From assembly GCA_013153915.1 (NCBI GenBank), contig JAADDL010000149.1, positions 1 through 11,489 of the forward strand: a stretch of 11,489 nucleotides of DNA, written 5' to 3'. The position numbers and the translations under genes are program-made. Positions 1 through 7,335 of this stretch are shown in pieces; position 1 is the first letter of the stretch, and each line of letters opens with the position of its first letter. The DNA is from Campylobacterota bacterium (GTDB taxonomy: Bacteria > Campylobacterota > Campylobacteria > Campylobacterales > JALSKU01). The notes under the pieces were generated by a model. The model was not told the DNA's origin. It did not search any database and saw only the letters and a program-made list of their open reading frames with translations.

Positions 1-394
1 TGTGAAAATCATCCTCCACCAAAGGACCCTCTTGTATCTCAAAATTCAAGCCGAAAAAGTATTCGATCATTTTATCCATAGTGGCTTGAACGGGATGCAA
101 AGCGCCGTTTTCGCAAGCCGCGTCAAACAGCGTCACGTCAACGCCGTCTTTTTTCATAAGCTCTTTAGTCTCTTTTTCGGCAAGAGCCTCTTTCTTCTCT
201 TGCAGCAATTCGTTCAACTTAGTCTTATAGAGATTTAACTCTTTCGCAAACTCTTTCTTTTCGGCATCGGCTAATGTCTTTAACTTAGCAAACGAGGAAG
301 CGAGAATCCCTTTCTTGCCGAAAATCTCAACCCTAAGCTTTTCAAGCTCGTTTAAATCCGTAGCGGATTTTATCTTTTGTATATACTTTTTCAA
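1..394 (-). CDS. pheS: Phenylalanyl-tRNA synthetase alpha subunit, N-terminal part (cut by window edge)
   Basis: PheS forms the catalytic half of the alpha2beta2 cytoplasmic enzyme that charges tRNA-Phe. Translating the minus strand from 394 gives 131 residues: an N-terminal helical, Lys/Glu-rich coiled-coil arm (about residues 1-85, the tRNA-binding arm of the family), then a stretch with GALHPVQATMDKMIEYFFGL followed by EIQEGPLVEDDFH. This is the characteristic entry into the class II catalytic core (LHP then GPEIE-like). The start is TTG at 394-392: an in-frame TAA lies 9 bases upstream, no ATG is nearby, and an AAAGG ribosome site (plus-strand 404-408) sits 9 bases away. The 3' part and any pheT lie outside the window. 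It diverges from the HIT gene across 165 bases. Identity is confident; only the exact start is inferred. Confidence 0.93.
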   Translation of the reverse strand, partial: MKKYIQKIKSATDLNELEKLRVEIFGKKGILASSFAKLKTLADAEKKEFAKELNLYKTKLNELLQEKKEALAEKETKELMKKDGVDVTLFDAACENGALHPVQATMDKMIEYFFGLNFEIQEGPLVEDDFH

Positions 395-403
395 ACTACT
401 TTA

Positions 404-408
404 CCTTT
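404..408 (-). promoter_or_regulatory. Ribosome binding site that fixes the TTG start of pheS
   Basis: On the minus strand the sequence reads AAAAAGGTAAAG upstream of TTG. The AAAGG core is 9 bases from the TTG, and the in-frame TAA between core and start excludes any earlier start in this frame. Confidence 0.6.
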
Positions 409-507
409 TTGGTATTTTAATAGAGGAGATATTTTATCCTAAAATATATTAAATTTTAGTAAATCGAAATTTTTAGCAAATATTCATCGTTTTGTTTGGT
501 AATATTA

Positions 508-516
508 TGATATAAT
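508..516 (+). promoter_or_regulatory. Extended -10 promoter for the HIT gene
   Basis: TGATATAAT is a perfect extended -10 (TGnTATAAT), 43 bases before the HIT start codon. No good -35 hexamer sits at normal spacing; TTGTTT at 492-497 is too close (13 bases). Extended -10 promoters with weak -35 regions are usual for the vegetative sigma factor of Campylobacterota. Confidence 0.6.
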
Positions 517-559
517 AATCAACAAAGTAGCAAATAAAGAAAACAAAAAGGGAGAAAAT

Positions 560-916
560 ATGTGTATATTTTGTCAAATAGTAAAAGGCGAAATACCTTG
601 CAACAAAGTCTATGAAAACGATGAATTTTTAGCGTTTCACGATATAAATCCCAAAGCCCCCATTCATATACTCGTTATTCCGAAAGAGCATGTTGAAAAA
701 TTCCAAGACACCACTCCGGAAATGATGGCTAAAATAACTCCTTTTATCCAAGAGATAGCCAAAACTCTTGAGTTGGATAAAAGAGGATATAGACTCATAG
801 TCAATAACGGGGATGACGGCGGACAAGAGGTAATGCATCTTCATTTTCATATACTCGGAGGCACAAAACTCACTTGGCCTCAACTCGCACCCGATGAAAG
901 CAAAAAATATCTATAG
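560..916 (+). CDS. hinT: HIT-family (Hint-type) nucleotide-binding phosphoramidase
   Basis: Small cytosolic homodimeric purine-nucleotide phosphoramidase of the histidine triad superfamily; its physiological substrate is poorly known in most bacteria. The 118-residue length is typical of Hint. The histidine triad is at H93-x-H95-x-H97, inside GGQEVMHLHFHILGG, and the preceding GQ-V is typical of the Hint branch rather than Fhit or GalT. A CxxC pair at C2/C5 (MCIFC) is the usual partial zinc site of the N terminus. The ATG is preceded by GGGAGA with good spacing, and an extended -10 lies at 508-516. The permease gene begins only 9 bases after the TAG stop and in the same frame, so the two are surely co-transcribed. 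The family call is firm; the symbol is by analogy with E. coli hinT. Confidence 0.92.
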   Translation: MCIFCQIVKGEIPCNKVYENDEFLAFHDINPKAPIHILVIPKEHVEKFQDTTPEMMAKITPFIQEIAKTLELDKRGYRLIVNNGDDGGQEVMHLHFHILGGTKLTWPQLAPDESKKYL

Positions 917-925
917 AGTCGAATC

Positions 926-1825
926 TTGCACCATATTCTTTCGATAGCGATTATCTATCTTTTTATCGCTATCGGATATGTTGCAAAGATGAGGATAAAG
1001 GATGAATTTAACGAAAAGGGTATAGTAAAACTAAATATATACTTTCTACTTCCTATGCTGGCATTTTGGGGCTTGATGAGTAAAAAGATAGATTTAAGCG
1101 TCGTTCAAGTCCCTCTATTATACCTTTTTATCACATTTATAAGCTTTTTTATAGCCCTTTTTATCGCCAAAAGATTTTTCAAGGATAAAAAAGATGTTTC
1201 GATTGTCTCTATGGCGAGCGTTACGGGTATAACGGGCAGTATCGGCATACCTATAGGCATCACTCTCTTTTCTCAACACTCGGTCATCTATACAAGCCTG
1301 ATAAATACCGTTAGCATGGTCTTTGTATATACCGTAGGAGTTTATATCTACTCAAGAGGCTCGTTCGGCATACTTAAATCTTTTATCAATGTTTTCAAAA
1401 TGCCCATCATCTGGGCTTCGATAACGGCTATAACACTAAATATTTCAAATATAAGCTTATCCGCACCGCTATTTAAAGCGTTAAAGATGGGAGCTTACGC
1501 ATCGATAGTTTTACAGTTGATAATATTCGGCGCTTTTTTATATAAGACTAAAATAACAAAGATTGATTTGCCTATATTAAACACGGTGCTCTCTATCAAG
1601 TTTATTCTCATACCGCTTACGGCTTATGCGGTATTGAGTTTTGTTACTCTACCTCCCATAGCCTTTCATAGTTTGATTTTAGAGTTGATTGTACCTCTTG
1701 CAATAACAAACATATCTTTAGCGAGCCTATTTGACTGCAAACCCCAAATCGTCACCTCTTTGGTCTTCATATCGTCTCTAGTCTTTGTGCCCTATGTGAT
1801 GCTTTTTGTTTATATGATAAATTAA
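926..1825 (+). CDS. AEC-family (auxin efflux carrier-like) transporter
   Basis: Inner-membrane permease of the AEC family; characterised bacterial members export or exchange organic acids such as malate and malonate, but the substrate cannot be read from sequence. The 299 residues are almost wholly hydrophobic, about ten membrane segments, with polar breaks near residues 20-30 and 85-92. Family marks are the early NIYFLLPMLAFWGL segment and the glycine-rich GITGSIGIPIGITLF loop-helix near residues 100-114. The start is TTG at 926: the in-frame codon four positions upstream is the TAG of the HIT gene, and the next ATG would remove the first membrane segment. No convincing Shine-Dalgarno precedes it, so translation probably depends on ribosomes finishing the HIT gene. 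The TAA stop overlaps the galE stop on the other strand. Confidence 0.85.
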   Translation: MHHILSIAIIYLFIAIGYVAKMRIKDEFNEKGIVKLNIYFLLPMLAFWGLMSKKIDLSVVQVPLLYLFITFISFFIALFIAKRFFKDKKDVSIVSMASVTGITGSIGIPIGITLFSQHSVIYTSLINTVSMVFVYTVGVYIYSRGSFGILKSFINVFKMPIIWASITAITLNISNISLSAPLFKALKMGAYASIVLQLIIFGAFLYKTKITKIDLPILNTVLSIKFILIPLTAYAVLSFVTLPPIAFHSLILELIVPLAITNISLASLFDCKPQIVTSLVFISSLVFVPYVMLFVYMIN

Positions 1826-2829
1826 GAGTAGCCGTTGGGATTTTTCGACTGCCATCTCCAAGAGTCTTCACACATTTTTTCTATGCCAAATTTTGCTTCC
1901 CAGTCTAGCAACTCTTTCGCTTTTGAAGGGTCGGCATAACAAACGGCTATATCCCCCGCTCTTCTATCGGTTATCTTATAAGCTATCTTTCTGGAGGAAG
2001 CCTTTTTGAAAGCCTTTACCATATCCAAAACCGAATACCCTCTTCCCGTTCCAAGATTGATAGTCTCCACTTTATCAAAAGTATCTATGCGCTCTAACGC
2101 TTTTAGGTGACCTTCCGCTAAATCCATCACATGGATATAATCTCTAACTCCCGTGCCGTCAGCAGTAGGATAATCTCCTCCGAAAATATTTAAATACTCT
2201 CTTTTACCCACGGCTACTTGCGAAATAAAAGGCATAAGATTATTGGGGATACCGCTTGGGTCCTCACCGATAAGACCCGATTCATGCGCTCCTACCGGAT
2301 TAAAATATCTAAGCAAAACTATCTTCCAGCTATTATCCGAAATATATAAATCTCTCAATATCTCCTCTATAAAAAGCTTGCTTCTTCCGTAAGGGTTGGT
2401 AGCGCTTAGCGGAAAATCCTCTTTTATAGGAACGCTTTTAGGGTCTCCGTAAACGGTTGCCGACGAACTAAAGACTATCTTTTTACACCCTTTTTCACTC
2501 ATCACTTTGCAAAGAGATATCGTACCGCCTACATTGTTGTCATAATATTCAAGAGGTTTTTCAACCGACTCTCCTACGGCTTTCAACCCCGCAAAATGAA
2601 TTACGGCATCGATATCGTACATATCAAAAATCTCTCTTAAAGATTTTTTATCTCTTATATCGACATCAAAAACTTTAACTTCTTTACCCGTAATCTTTTC
2701 AACCCTTTCGATACTCTTTGCTGATGAATTTGAAAAATTATCCACGACGACCACTTCGTAACCGGCTTGTAAAAGCAAAACTATCGTATGAGAACCTATA
2801 TAGCCCGCCCCTCCCGTTACGAGTATCAC
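1822..2829 (-). CDS. galE: UDP-glucose 4-epimerase
   Basis: Cytosolic NAD-dependent epimerase interconverting UDP-glucose and UDP-galactose (in Campylobacter relatives often also the N-acetyl forms), feeding lipooligosaccharide, glycan or capsule synthesis. It has 335 residues, the normal length. It opens with the Rossmann nucleotide loop TGGAGYIGSH (residues 5-14). The short-chain dehydrogenase triad is visible as the SSSATVYG serines (about S122) with Y147-x-x-x-K151 in NPYGRSK. Other marks are RYFNPVGAH, GTGVRDYIHVMDLA and the C-terminal DW-A-FGIE region. The start is GTG at 2829: an open frame continues to 2856, but those residues lie inside argH and GalE proteins begin at the ILVTGG strand. 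GTG overlaps the argH TGA (GTGA), with GGAGAG upstream. No galactose or glycan gene neighbours it, so pairing with argH looks like operon packing rather than shared function. Confidence 0.95.
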   Translation of the reverse strand: MILVTGGAGYIGSHTIVLLLQAGYEVVVVDNFSNSSAKSIERVEKITGKEVKVFDVDIRDKKSLREIFDMYDIDAVIHFAGLKAVGESVEKPLEYYDNNVGGTISLCKVMSEKGCKKIVFSSSATVYGDPKSVPIKEDFPLSATNPYGRSKLFIEEILRDLYISDNSWKIVLLRYFNPVGAHESGLIGEDPSGIPNNLMPFISQVAVGKREYLNIFGGDYPTADGTGVRDYIHVMDLAEGHLKALERIDTFDKVETINLGTGRGYSVLDMVKAFKKASSRKIAYKITDRRAGDIAVCYADPSKAKELLDWEAKFGIEKMCEDSWRWQSKNPNGYS

Positions 2830-4220
2830 AATCTCTCTCCTAAAGACTCTATCCACTTTTCAAAATACTCTATCTGTTTTTTAGTCTCCTCTGTAGATGT
2901 GCCTCCTTGAGAATTTCTAGCATTCATAGAGTTTTCAAGCTGTATCACGGATTCTACGTCTTTTTTGATATCGGGTTCAAATCTTCTTAACTCTTCCACG
3001 CTTAATTCACTCACGTCTTTGCCTATCTCATCGGCATATCCTACTATCTCACCCGTGAGTTTATAGGCATCTCTAAATGTATAACCGCATTTCGTAGTCA
3101 AATAATCCGCCAAATCGGTTGCGCTTAGATGACCTTTTTTAGTAGCCTTTTTCATAGCTTCTTTGTTAATACTCATAGTTTCTAAAACTTTTGTCAATAT
3201 CTTCAAAGATATTTCGGCGGTTTTAGAACTATCAAAAACTCCCTCTTTATCTTCTTGCATATCTTTATTGTAAGCCAAAGGCAACCCTTTAAGGACGGTC
3301 AAAAGAGCTATAAGATTGCCGTAAACCCTTCCCGTTTTCCCTCTTAAAAGTTCCGGGACATCGGGATTTTTCTTTTGGGGCATGATGGAGCTACTGGTAG
3401 AGTATTCGTCACTAAGCTCTATAAAACCGAATTCACTACTACTCCAAAGTATTAACTCTTCCGAAAGCCTTGAGATATGCATCATCAATACGGAGATATT
3501 AAAAAGCAATTCAAGAGCAAAATCCCTATCGCTTACCGTATCGAGACAATTTATACTTACGCCCTTAAAGCCCAATATCTTTGCTTCATACTCTCTATCG
3601 GTTGGATACGGCGTACCCGCCAAAGCGGCACATCCGATAGGAGATATATTGTTTCTGGTATAACAGGTATTAAATCTTTCATAGTCTCTTTTAAACATAG
3701 ACGCGTATGCGAGTATGTGATACGCAAAATTTATAGGCTGTGCGTGTTGCAGATGGGTCATTCCCGGAAGCAAAGTATCGGTATTTTCTTTTGCTATCTT
3801 TATCAAAACACTCTCTAAACTTATCAAAAGTTCTACTAAATCTCTATTTTTTCTTCTGACATACATCCTAAAATCAAGAGCCACTTGGTCGTTTCTGCTT
3901 CTTGCGGTATGCATCTTTTTCGCATCATCGCCTATAAGTTCGGTTAGCCTATTTTCTATAGACATATGAATATCTTCATCTTTTATATCAAATCTATAAA
4001 AACCGTCCTCGATCTCCTTTTTTATATAATCCAACCCTCTTATAATCTTATCTTTGCTACTTTTATCGATAATACCCTGTCTATAAAGCATCTGAACATG
4101 AGCTATCGAACCGGTGATATCTTCTTTATACAACTCTTTATCAAAAGATATTGAAGCATTAAATTCATCAAGTAGCTTAGAGCTTGAGCCTTTTATTTTT
4201 CCAGATGCAACTTTTCCCAA
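2826..4220 (-). CDS. argH: Argininosuccinate lyase
   Basis: Last step of arginine biosynthesis: argininosuccinate to arginine plus fumarate, a cytosolic homotetramer of the fumarase/aspartase superfamily. Counted from the TTG at 4220 the protein has 464 residues, the normal length. Conserved blocks are HTARSRNDQ (about 104-112), MTHLQHAQP (about 154-162, catalytic His region) and the flexible signature SSSIMPQKKNPD (about 276-287, catalytic Ser and Lys). The frame opens at another TTG (4235), but AAAGGA at 4232-4227 is well placed only for 4220. The usual N-terminal LWGGRF-type motif is replaced by KVASGKI. It is preceded by the pckA terminator, so it probably has its own promoter, and it is coupled to galE by a 4-base overlap. 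Adjacency to pckA matches Campylobacter. Confidence 0.95.
   Translation of the reverse strand: MGKVASGKIKGSSSKLLDEFNASISFDKELYKEDITGSIAHVQMLYRQGIIDKSSKDKIIRGLDYIKKEIEDGFYRFDIKDEDIHMSIENRLTELIGDDAKKMHTARSRNDQVALDFRMYVRRKNRDLVELLISLESVLIKIAKENTDTLLPGMTHLQHAQPINFAYHILAYASMFKRDYERFNTCYTRNNISPIGCAALAGTPYPTDREYEAKILGFKGVSINCLDTVSDRDFALELLFNISVLMMHISRLSEELILWSSSEFGFIELSDEYSTSSSIMPQKKNPDVPELLRGKTGRVYGNLIALLTVLKGLPLAYNKDMQEDKEGVFDSSKTAEISLKILTKVLETMSINKEAMKKATKKGHLSATDLADYLTTKCGYTFRDAYKLTGEIVGYADEIGKDVSELSVEELRRFEPDIKKDVESVIQLENSMNARNSQGGTSTEETKKQIEYFEKWIESLGERL
2835..2840 (-). promoter_or_regulatory. Ribosome binding site for galE inside the argH 3' end
   Basis: Minus-strand GGAGAG encodes the Gly-Glu near the ArgH C terminus and lies at ideal distance from the GTG at 2829. 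It supports the GTG start and translational coupling to argH. Confidence 0.65.
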
Positions 4221-4226
4221 GAGAGA

Positions 4227-4232
4227 TCCTTT
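4227..4232 (-). promoter_or_regulatory. Ribosome binding site choosing the TTG at 4220 for argH
   Basis: Minus-strand AAAGGA is followed by six bases and TTG. The alternative TTG at 4235 lies upstream of this site and has only A/T sequence before it, so the shorter protein is preferred. Confidence 0.6.
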
Positions 4233-4285
4233 CAATAAATAAAATTTGGCTATTTTACATAAATTTTACTGAATAACCTATAAAC

Positions 4286-4294
4286 AATATAATA
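4286..4294 (-). promoter_or_regulatory. Possible -10 region for argH-galE
   Basis: Between the pckA terminator and argH the minus strand reads GCATATTATATTG, giving overlapping -10-like hexamers TATTAT and TATATT about 65-75 bases from the argH start. No clear -35 or TG extension is visible. The call rests mainly on the need for a promoter after the terminator. Confidence 0.25.
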
Positions 4295-4340
4295 TGCTTT
4301 ACTTTAAAAATGGTTTTTATAAAAAAGTTGCATAGATATT

Positions 4341-4378
4341 AAAAGCGGATACAAAGTAACTCTTTATATCCGCTAAAA
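4341..4378 (-). terminator. Rho-independent terminator of the oadGAB-pckA operon
   Basis: The arms AGCGGATA (4344-4351) and TATCCGCT (4367-4374) pair over 8 bases. After one mismatch a further 4 pairs form (AAAG 4353-4356 with CTTT 4362-4365), leaving a 5-base loop. On the minus strand the hairpin is followed at once by TTTT. It lies just after the pckA stop, so it ends the operon and separates it from argH. In plus orientation the stem is followed by AAAA before any T-run, so it is unlikely to work both ways. Confidence 0.8.
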
Positions 4379-4381
4379 TTT

Positions 4382-5965
4382 TTATAGTTTCGGTCCGGCT
4401 GAAGAGTAGTCGTACTCCGCACCGTTTTTTGTATATTTTTTAAAGTTTTCTACGAACATTTTAGCGAGTTTATCTCTAGTTTTATCGTAAGCCTCTTTAT
4501 CTTCCCAAGTGTTTCTAGGATTTAGAATCTTGCTATCTACACCCTTCAACTCTTTTGGAACTTGCAAGTTAAAAACTTCTATAGTTTCAAATTCGCTATC
4601 GTTGATACTACCGTCAAGTATAGCATTGATACAACTTCTTGTAGCCTTTATACTCATCCTTTTGCCCACACCGTAGCTTCCGCCGCTCCAGCCCGTATTT
4701 ACCAAGAAAACGTTTACTTCATGCTTATCTATCTTCTCTCCGAGGAGTTTTGCGTAAACTGTCGGATGAAGCGGTAAAAACGGCTCTCCAAAACATGAGC
4801 TAAATGTAGCTACGGGCTCGGTGATACCTCTTTCGGTTCCCGCTACTTTTGCCGTATATCCGCTCAAAAAGTAATACATAGCTTGCTCTTTTGTTAGTTT
4901 GCTAACTGGAGGTAAAACTCCAAAAGCATCAGCGGTCAAAAAGATGATATTTTTAGGATGTCCCGCTCTTAAACTCTCTCTATGGTTTTTGATATGCTCT
5001 ATCGGATATGAAACTCTCGTATTTTCCGTTTTTGACTTATCGGAGTAATCAACTTTACCGTTTTCATCCAAAACCACATTTTCAAGTAAAGCGTTTCTCT
5101 TTATAGCCGCATATATCTCAGGTTCGCTCTCAGGGTCAAGGTTGATAACTTTTGCGTAGCAACCACCCTCGAAGTTAAATACACCCTCATCGTCCCAGCC
5201 ATGCTCATCATCGCCTATCAAAGCACGATTTGGATCTGTCGAAAGAGTCGTTTTTCCCGTTCCGCTTAGCCCGAAAAATAGAGCCACATCATCATCTTTT
5301 CCAACATTTGCCGAACAGTGCATACCGAGCTTTCCTTCAAGAGGAAGCCAGTAGTTCATCATAGAAAAGACACCTTTTTTTATCTCTCCTCCATACCAAG
5401 TACCGCCGATGACGGCAACATTTTCTTCAATATTGAAAACAACAAATACTTCGGAGTTCAAACCTTGCTCTTTCCACTTTTCATTTGTAGTTTTACTAGC
5501 CACAAAAAGCGTAAAATCCGGCTTAAAACTCTTAAGCTCCTCATCCGTGGGAGTTATGAACATATTTTTGACAAAATGTGCTTGCCAAGCCACTTCGGCA
5601 ATAACTCTTATACTTTTTTTACTATTTTCGCTAGCGCCGCAAAAAGCGTCTTGTACAAAAAGCTCCTTGCCGGAGAGTTGCTCTTTGGCTTTTTCAAAAA
5701 GTTCGTCAAAAATCTCTTTTGAAATCGGGTGATTTATATCTCCCCAAGCTATATATTTATTTGAAGGCGGCTGATCAACAAAATATTTATCTTTAGGACT
5801 TCTACCGGTAAAAACACCGGTATCAACACTCATAGTACCATTGTCAGTTACACGACCCTCTTTATTTTTCAATTCAAGGTCAAAAAGCTCATCATATCCT
5901 ATATTGTGATGCACCTTTTTGACATTTTTTACTCCAACTTCCCCCAGTTCATCAATAACTGACAT
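4382..5965 (-). CDS. pckA: Phosphoenolpyruvate carboxykinase (ATP)
   Basis: Cytosolic ATP-dependent decarboxylation and phosphorylation of oxaloacetate to phosphoenolpyruvate, the entry to gluconeogenesis. It has 527 residues, close to the E. coli enzyme. Visible motifs in order: FTGRSPKDK (52-60, substrate-binding Arg55), GGTWYGGEIKKG (187-198, the metal and substrate lysine region), the kinase-1a P-loop GLSGTGKTTLS (232-242), LIGDDEHGW (249-257, metal-binding Asp pair) and NTGWSGGSYGVGKR near the C-terminal third. This is the ATP, not GTP, class. ATG at 5965 has AAGGAG nine bases upstream, overlapping the oadB stop region (14 bases between genes). It is the last gene of the operon and is followed by a terminator. 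It shares its substrate with the oxaloacetate decarboxylase encoded just upstream. Confidence 0.97.
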   Translation of the reverse strand: MSVIDELGEVGVKNVKKVHHNIGYDELFDLELKNKEGRVTDNGTMSVDTGVFTGRSPKDKYFVDQPPSNKYIAWGDINHPISKEIFDELFEKAKEQLSGKELFVQDAFCGASENSKKSIRVIAEVAWQAHFVKNMFITPTDEELKSFKPDFTLFVASKTTNEKWKEQGLNSEVFVVFNIEENVAVIGGTWYGGEIKKGVFSMMNYWLPLEGKLGMHCSANVGKDDDVALFFGLSGTGKTTLSTDPNRALIGDDEHGWDDEGVFNFEGGCYAKVINLDPESEPEIYAAIKRNALLENVVLDENGKVDYSDKSKTENTRVSYPIEHIKNHRESLRAGHPKNIIFLTADAFGVLPPVSKLTKEQAMYYFLSGYTAKVAGTERGITEPVATFSSCFGEPFLPLHPTVYAKLLGEKIDKHEVNVFLVNTGWSGGSYGVGKRMSIKATRSCINAILDGSINDSEFETIEVFNLQVPKELKGVDSKILNPRNTWEDKEAYDKTRDKLAKMFVENFKKYTKNGAEYDYSSAGPKL

Positions 5966-5979
5966 TTTAAAAAACTCCT

Positions 5980-7323
5980 TTACTTAAATATCGACAGCAG
6001 TACACCCGCCGCCACAGCCGAGCCTATAACTCCGGCAACATTTGGTCCCATCGCATGCATCAAAAGCATATTTGATTTATCCTCATCCATTCCGACTTTA
6101 TTGGAAACCCTTGCAGCCATCGGCACGGCGCTAACTCCAGCCGAACCGATAAGAGGATTGATTGGGTCTTTTGAAAATTTATTCATAATCTTAGCCATAA
6201 TAACTCCCGCGGCTGTTCCTATGGCAAACGCCACAAGCCCGATAGCGAGTATCCCTAAAGTATCCGCTACCAAAAACTTTTCAGCAGCAAGTTTAGAGCC
6301 TACTCCTAGACCTAAAAAGATCGTTACGATATTTATCAATGAATTTTGCATCGTATTTGAAAGTCTATCGACAACCCCCGAAACTTTAGCGAAATTACCG
6401 AAAGTTAACGCTCCTATCAAAGGTGTGGACTCGGGCAATATCAAGATTGAGAGTATCAAAACGGTCAACGGAAACATCAACTTTTCAAGCTTGCTAACCT
6501 CTCTTAGCTGCTTCATCTTTATCCTTCTCTCCTCTTTTGTTGTAAAAAATCTCATTATAGGAGGTTGAATGATAGGTACAAGAGCCATATAAGAGTAAGC
6601 CGCAACCGCAATAGCACCCATAAGATCCGGTGCTAGTTTTGAAGCAACAAATATGGAAGTAGGACCGTCCGCTCCACCGATGATGGAGATGGCCGAAGCA
6701 TCCTTCAAACTAAAATCAAAAAACGGAGTGTATTGACTAAGCAGTAATGCTCCAACCAAAGAGCCGAATATTCCAAATTGTGCCGCCGCACCCAAAAGCG
6801 CCGTTTTAGGATTGGCAAGCAACGGACCAAAATCCGTCAGCGCTCCGACACCCATAAATATAATCAAAGGAAAAAGCTCGTTTTTTATACCGGCATCAAA
6901 TATAATACCTATAAATCCGTCATGACCTATGATATTTGCGAGGGGAATATTCGCCATCAGTCCACCAAACGCTATGGGGAGCAATAAAAGAGGCTCAAAA
7001 CCTTTTGCGATAGCGAGATAAAATAGCAAAAACGTGATAAATATCATAATTATCCTGCCCCAGCTTTGAGCAAATTTGCTAAGAGGCTCGCCAAGAGCGT
7101 TTTTCGCACCCTCTTTGGGATTTAAAAATGCGTAAATCCCCGTAGTTTTATAAAAATTTTTAAAAAGTTGAGCGACGGAAACCGACTTGTACTCTTTGGA
7201 GTAGTGTTCGTGTTTGATTTCGCCTTGAGCTTTCGCTTGCGTTTCTCCACCGCCACTAGCAAACAGATTTACAGCCGAAAACATTATCGTCGCAACAAAT
7301 AACAGATGTAATATCTTTTTCAT
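5980..7323 (-). CDS. oadB: Na+-transporting oxaloacetate decarboxylase beta subunit
   Basis: Membrane subunit that decarboxylates the carboxybiotin made by OadA and couples this to Na+ export across the inner membrane. It has 447 residues. Residues 1-23 look like a signal peptide or extra membrane helix, followed by a polar stretch of about 60 residues (SGGGE then Lys/His/Glu-rich), then the core from about residue 88. Core motifs are LAIAKGFEPLLLLPIAFGG (103-121), FGPLLANPKTALLGAAAQFG (165-184), GGADGPTSIF (216-225; D219 corresponds to the Na+-coupling Asp of the family), PIIQPP (250-255), GSAGVSAVPMAAR (393-405) and HAMGPNVAGVIGS (423-435). The start has AGGA eight bases upstream, overlapping the oadA stop. 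The related beta subunits of methylmalonyl- and glutaconyl-CoA decarboxylases are very similar, but the partner genes favour oxaloacetate. Confidence 0.93.
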   Translation of the reverse strand: MKKILHLLFVATIMFSAVNLFASGGGETQAKAQGEIKHEHYSKEYKSVSVAQLFKNFYKTTGIYAFLNPKEGAKNALGEPLSKFAQSWGRIIMIFITFLLFYLAIAKGFEPLLLLPIAFGGLMANIPLANIIGHDGFIGIIFDAGIKNELFPLIIFMGVGALTDFGPLLANPKTALLGAAAQFGIFGSLVGALLLSQYTPFFDFSLKDASAISIIGGADGPTSIFVASKLAPDLMGAIAVAAYSYMALVPIIQPPIMRFFTTKEERRIKMKQLREVSKLEKLMFPLTVLILSILILPESTPLIGALTFGNFAKVSGVVDRLSNTMQNSLINIVTIFLGLGVGSKLAAEKFLVADTLGILAIGLVAFAIGTAAGVIMAKIMNKFSKDPINPLIGSAGVSAVPMAARVSNKVGMDEDKSNMLLMHAMGPNVAGVIGSAVAAGVLLSIFK

Positions 7324-7335
7324 GACATAAGTCCT

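Noticed and set aside
2..238. Plus-strand open frame of 78 codons
   Set aside because: It is antisense to pheS, whose minus-strand translation matches a known family; the plus product has no recognisable motif or ribosome site.
3382..4154. Three plus-strand open frames within argH
   Set aside because: They overlap each other and the well-conserved argH blocks; no motifs or start signals.
4341..4378. Terminator hairpin read as bidirectional, or as a riboswitch before argH
   Set aside because: In plus orientation the stem is followed by AAAA and no plus-strand gene ends there. As an argH leader it lies far upstream of the likely promoter.
5318..5732. Two overlapping plus-strand frames of 107-134 codons
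   Set aside because: Antisense to the pckA core; Ser/Lys/Phe-rich products are what reverse-strand reading of AT-rich coding DNA gives.
6101..6568. Plus-strand frame of 155 codons
   Set aside because: Long only because it mirrors the regular codon pattern of oadB on the other strand; no plausible start site or family.
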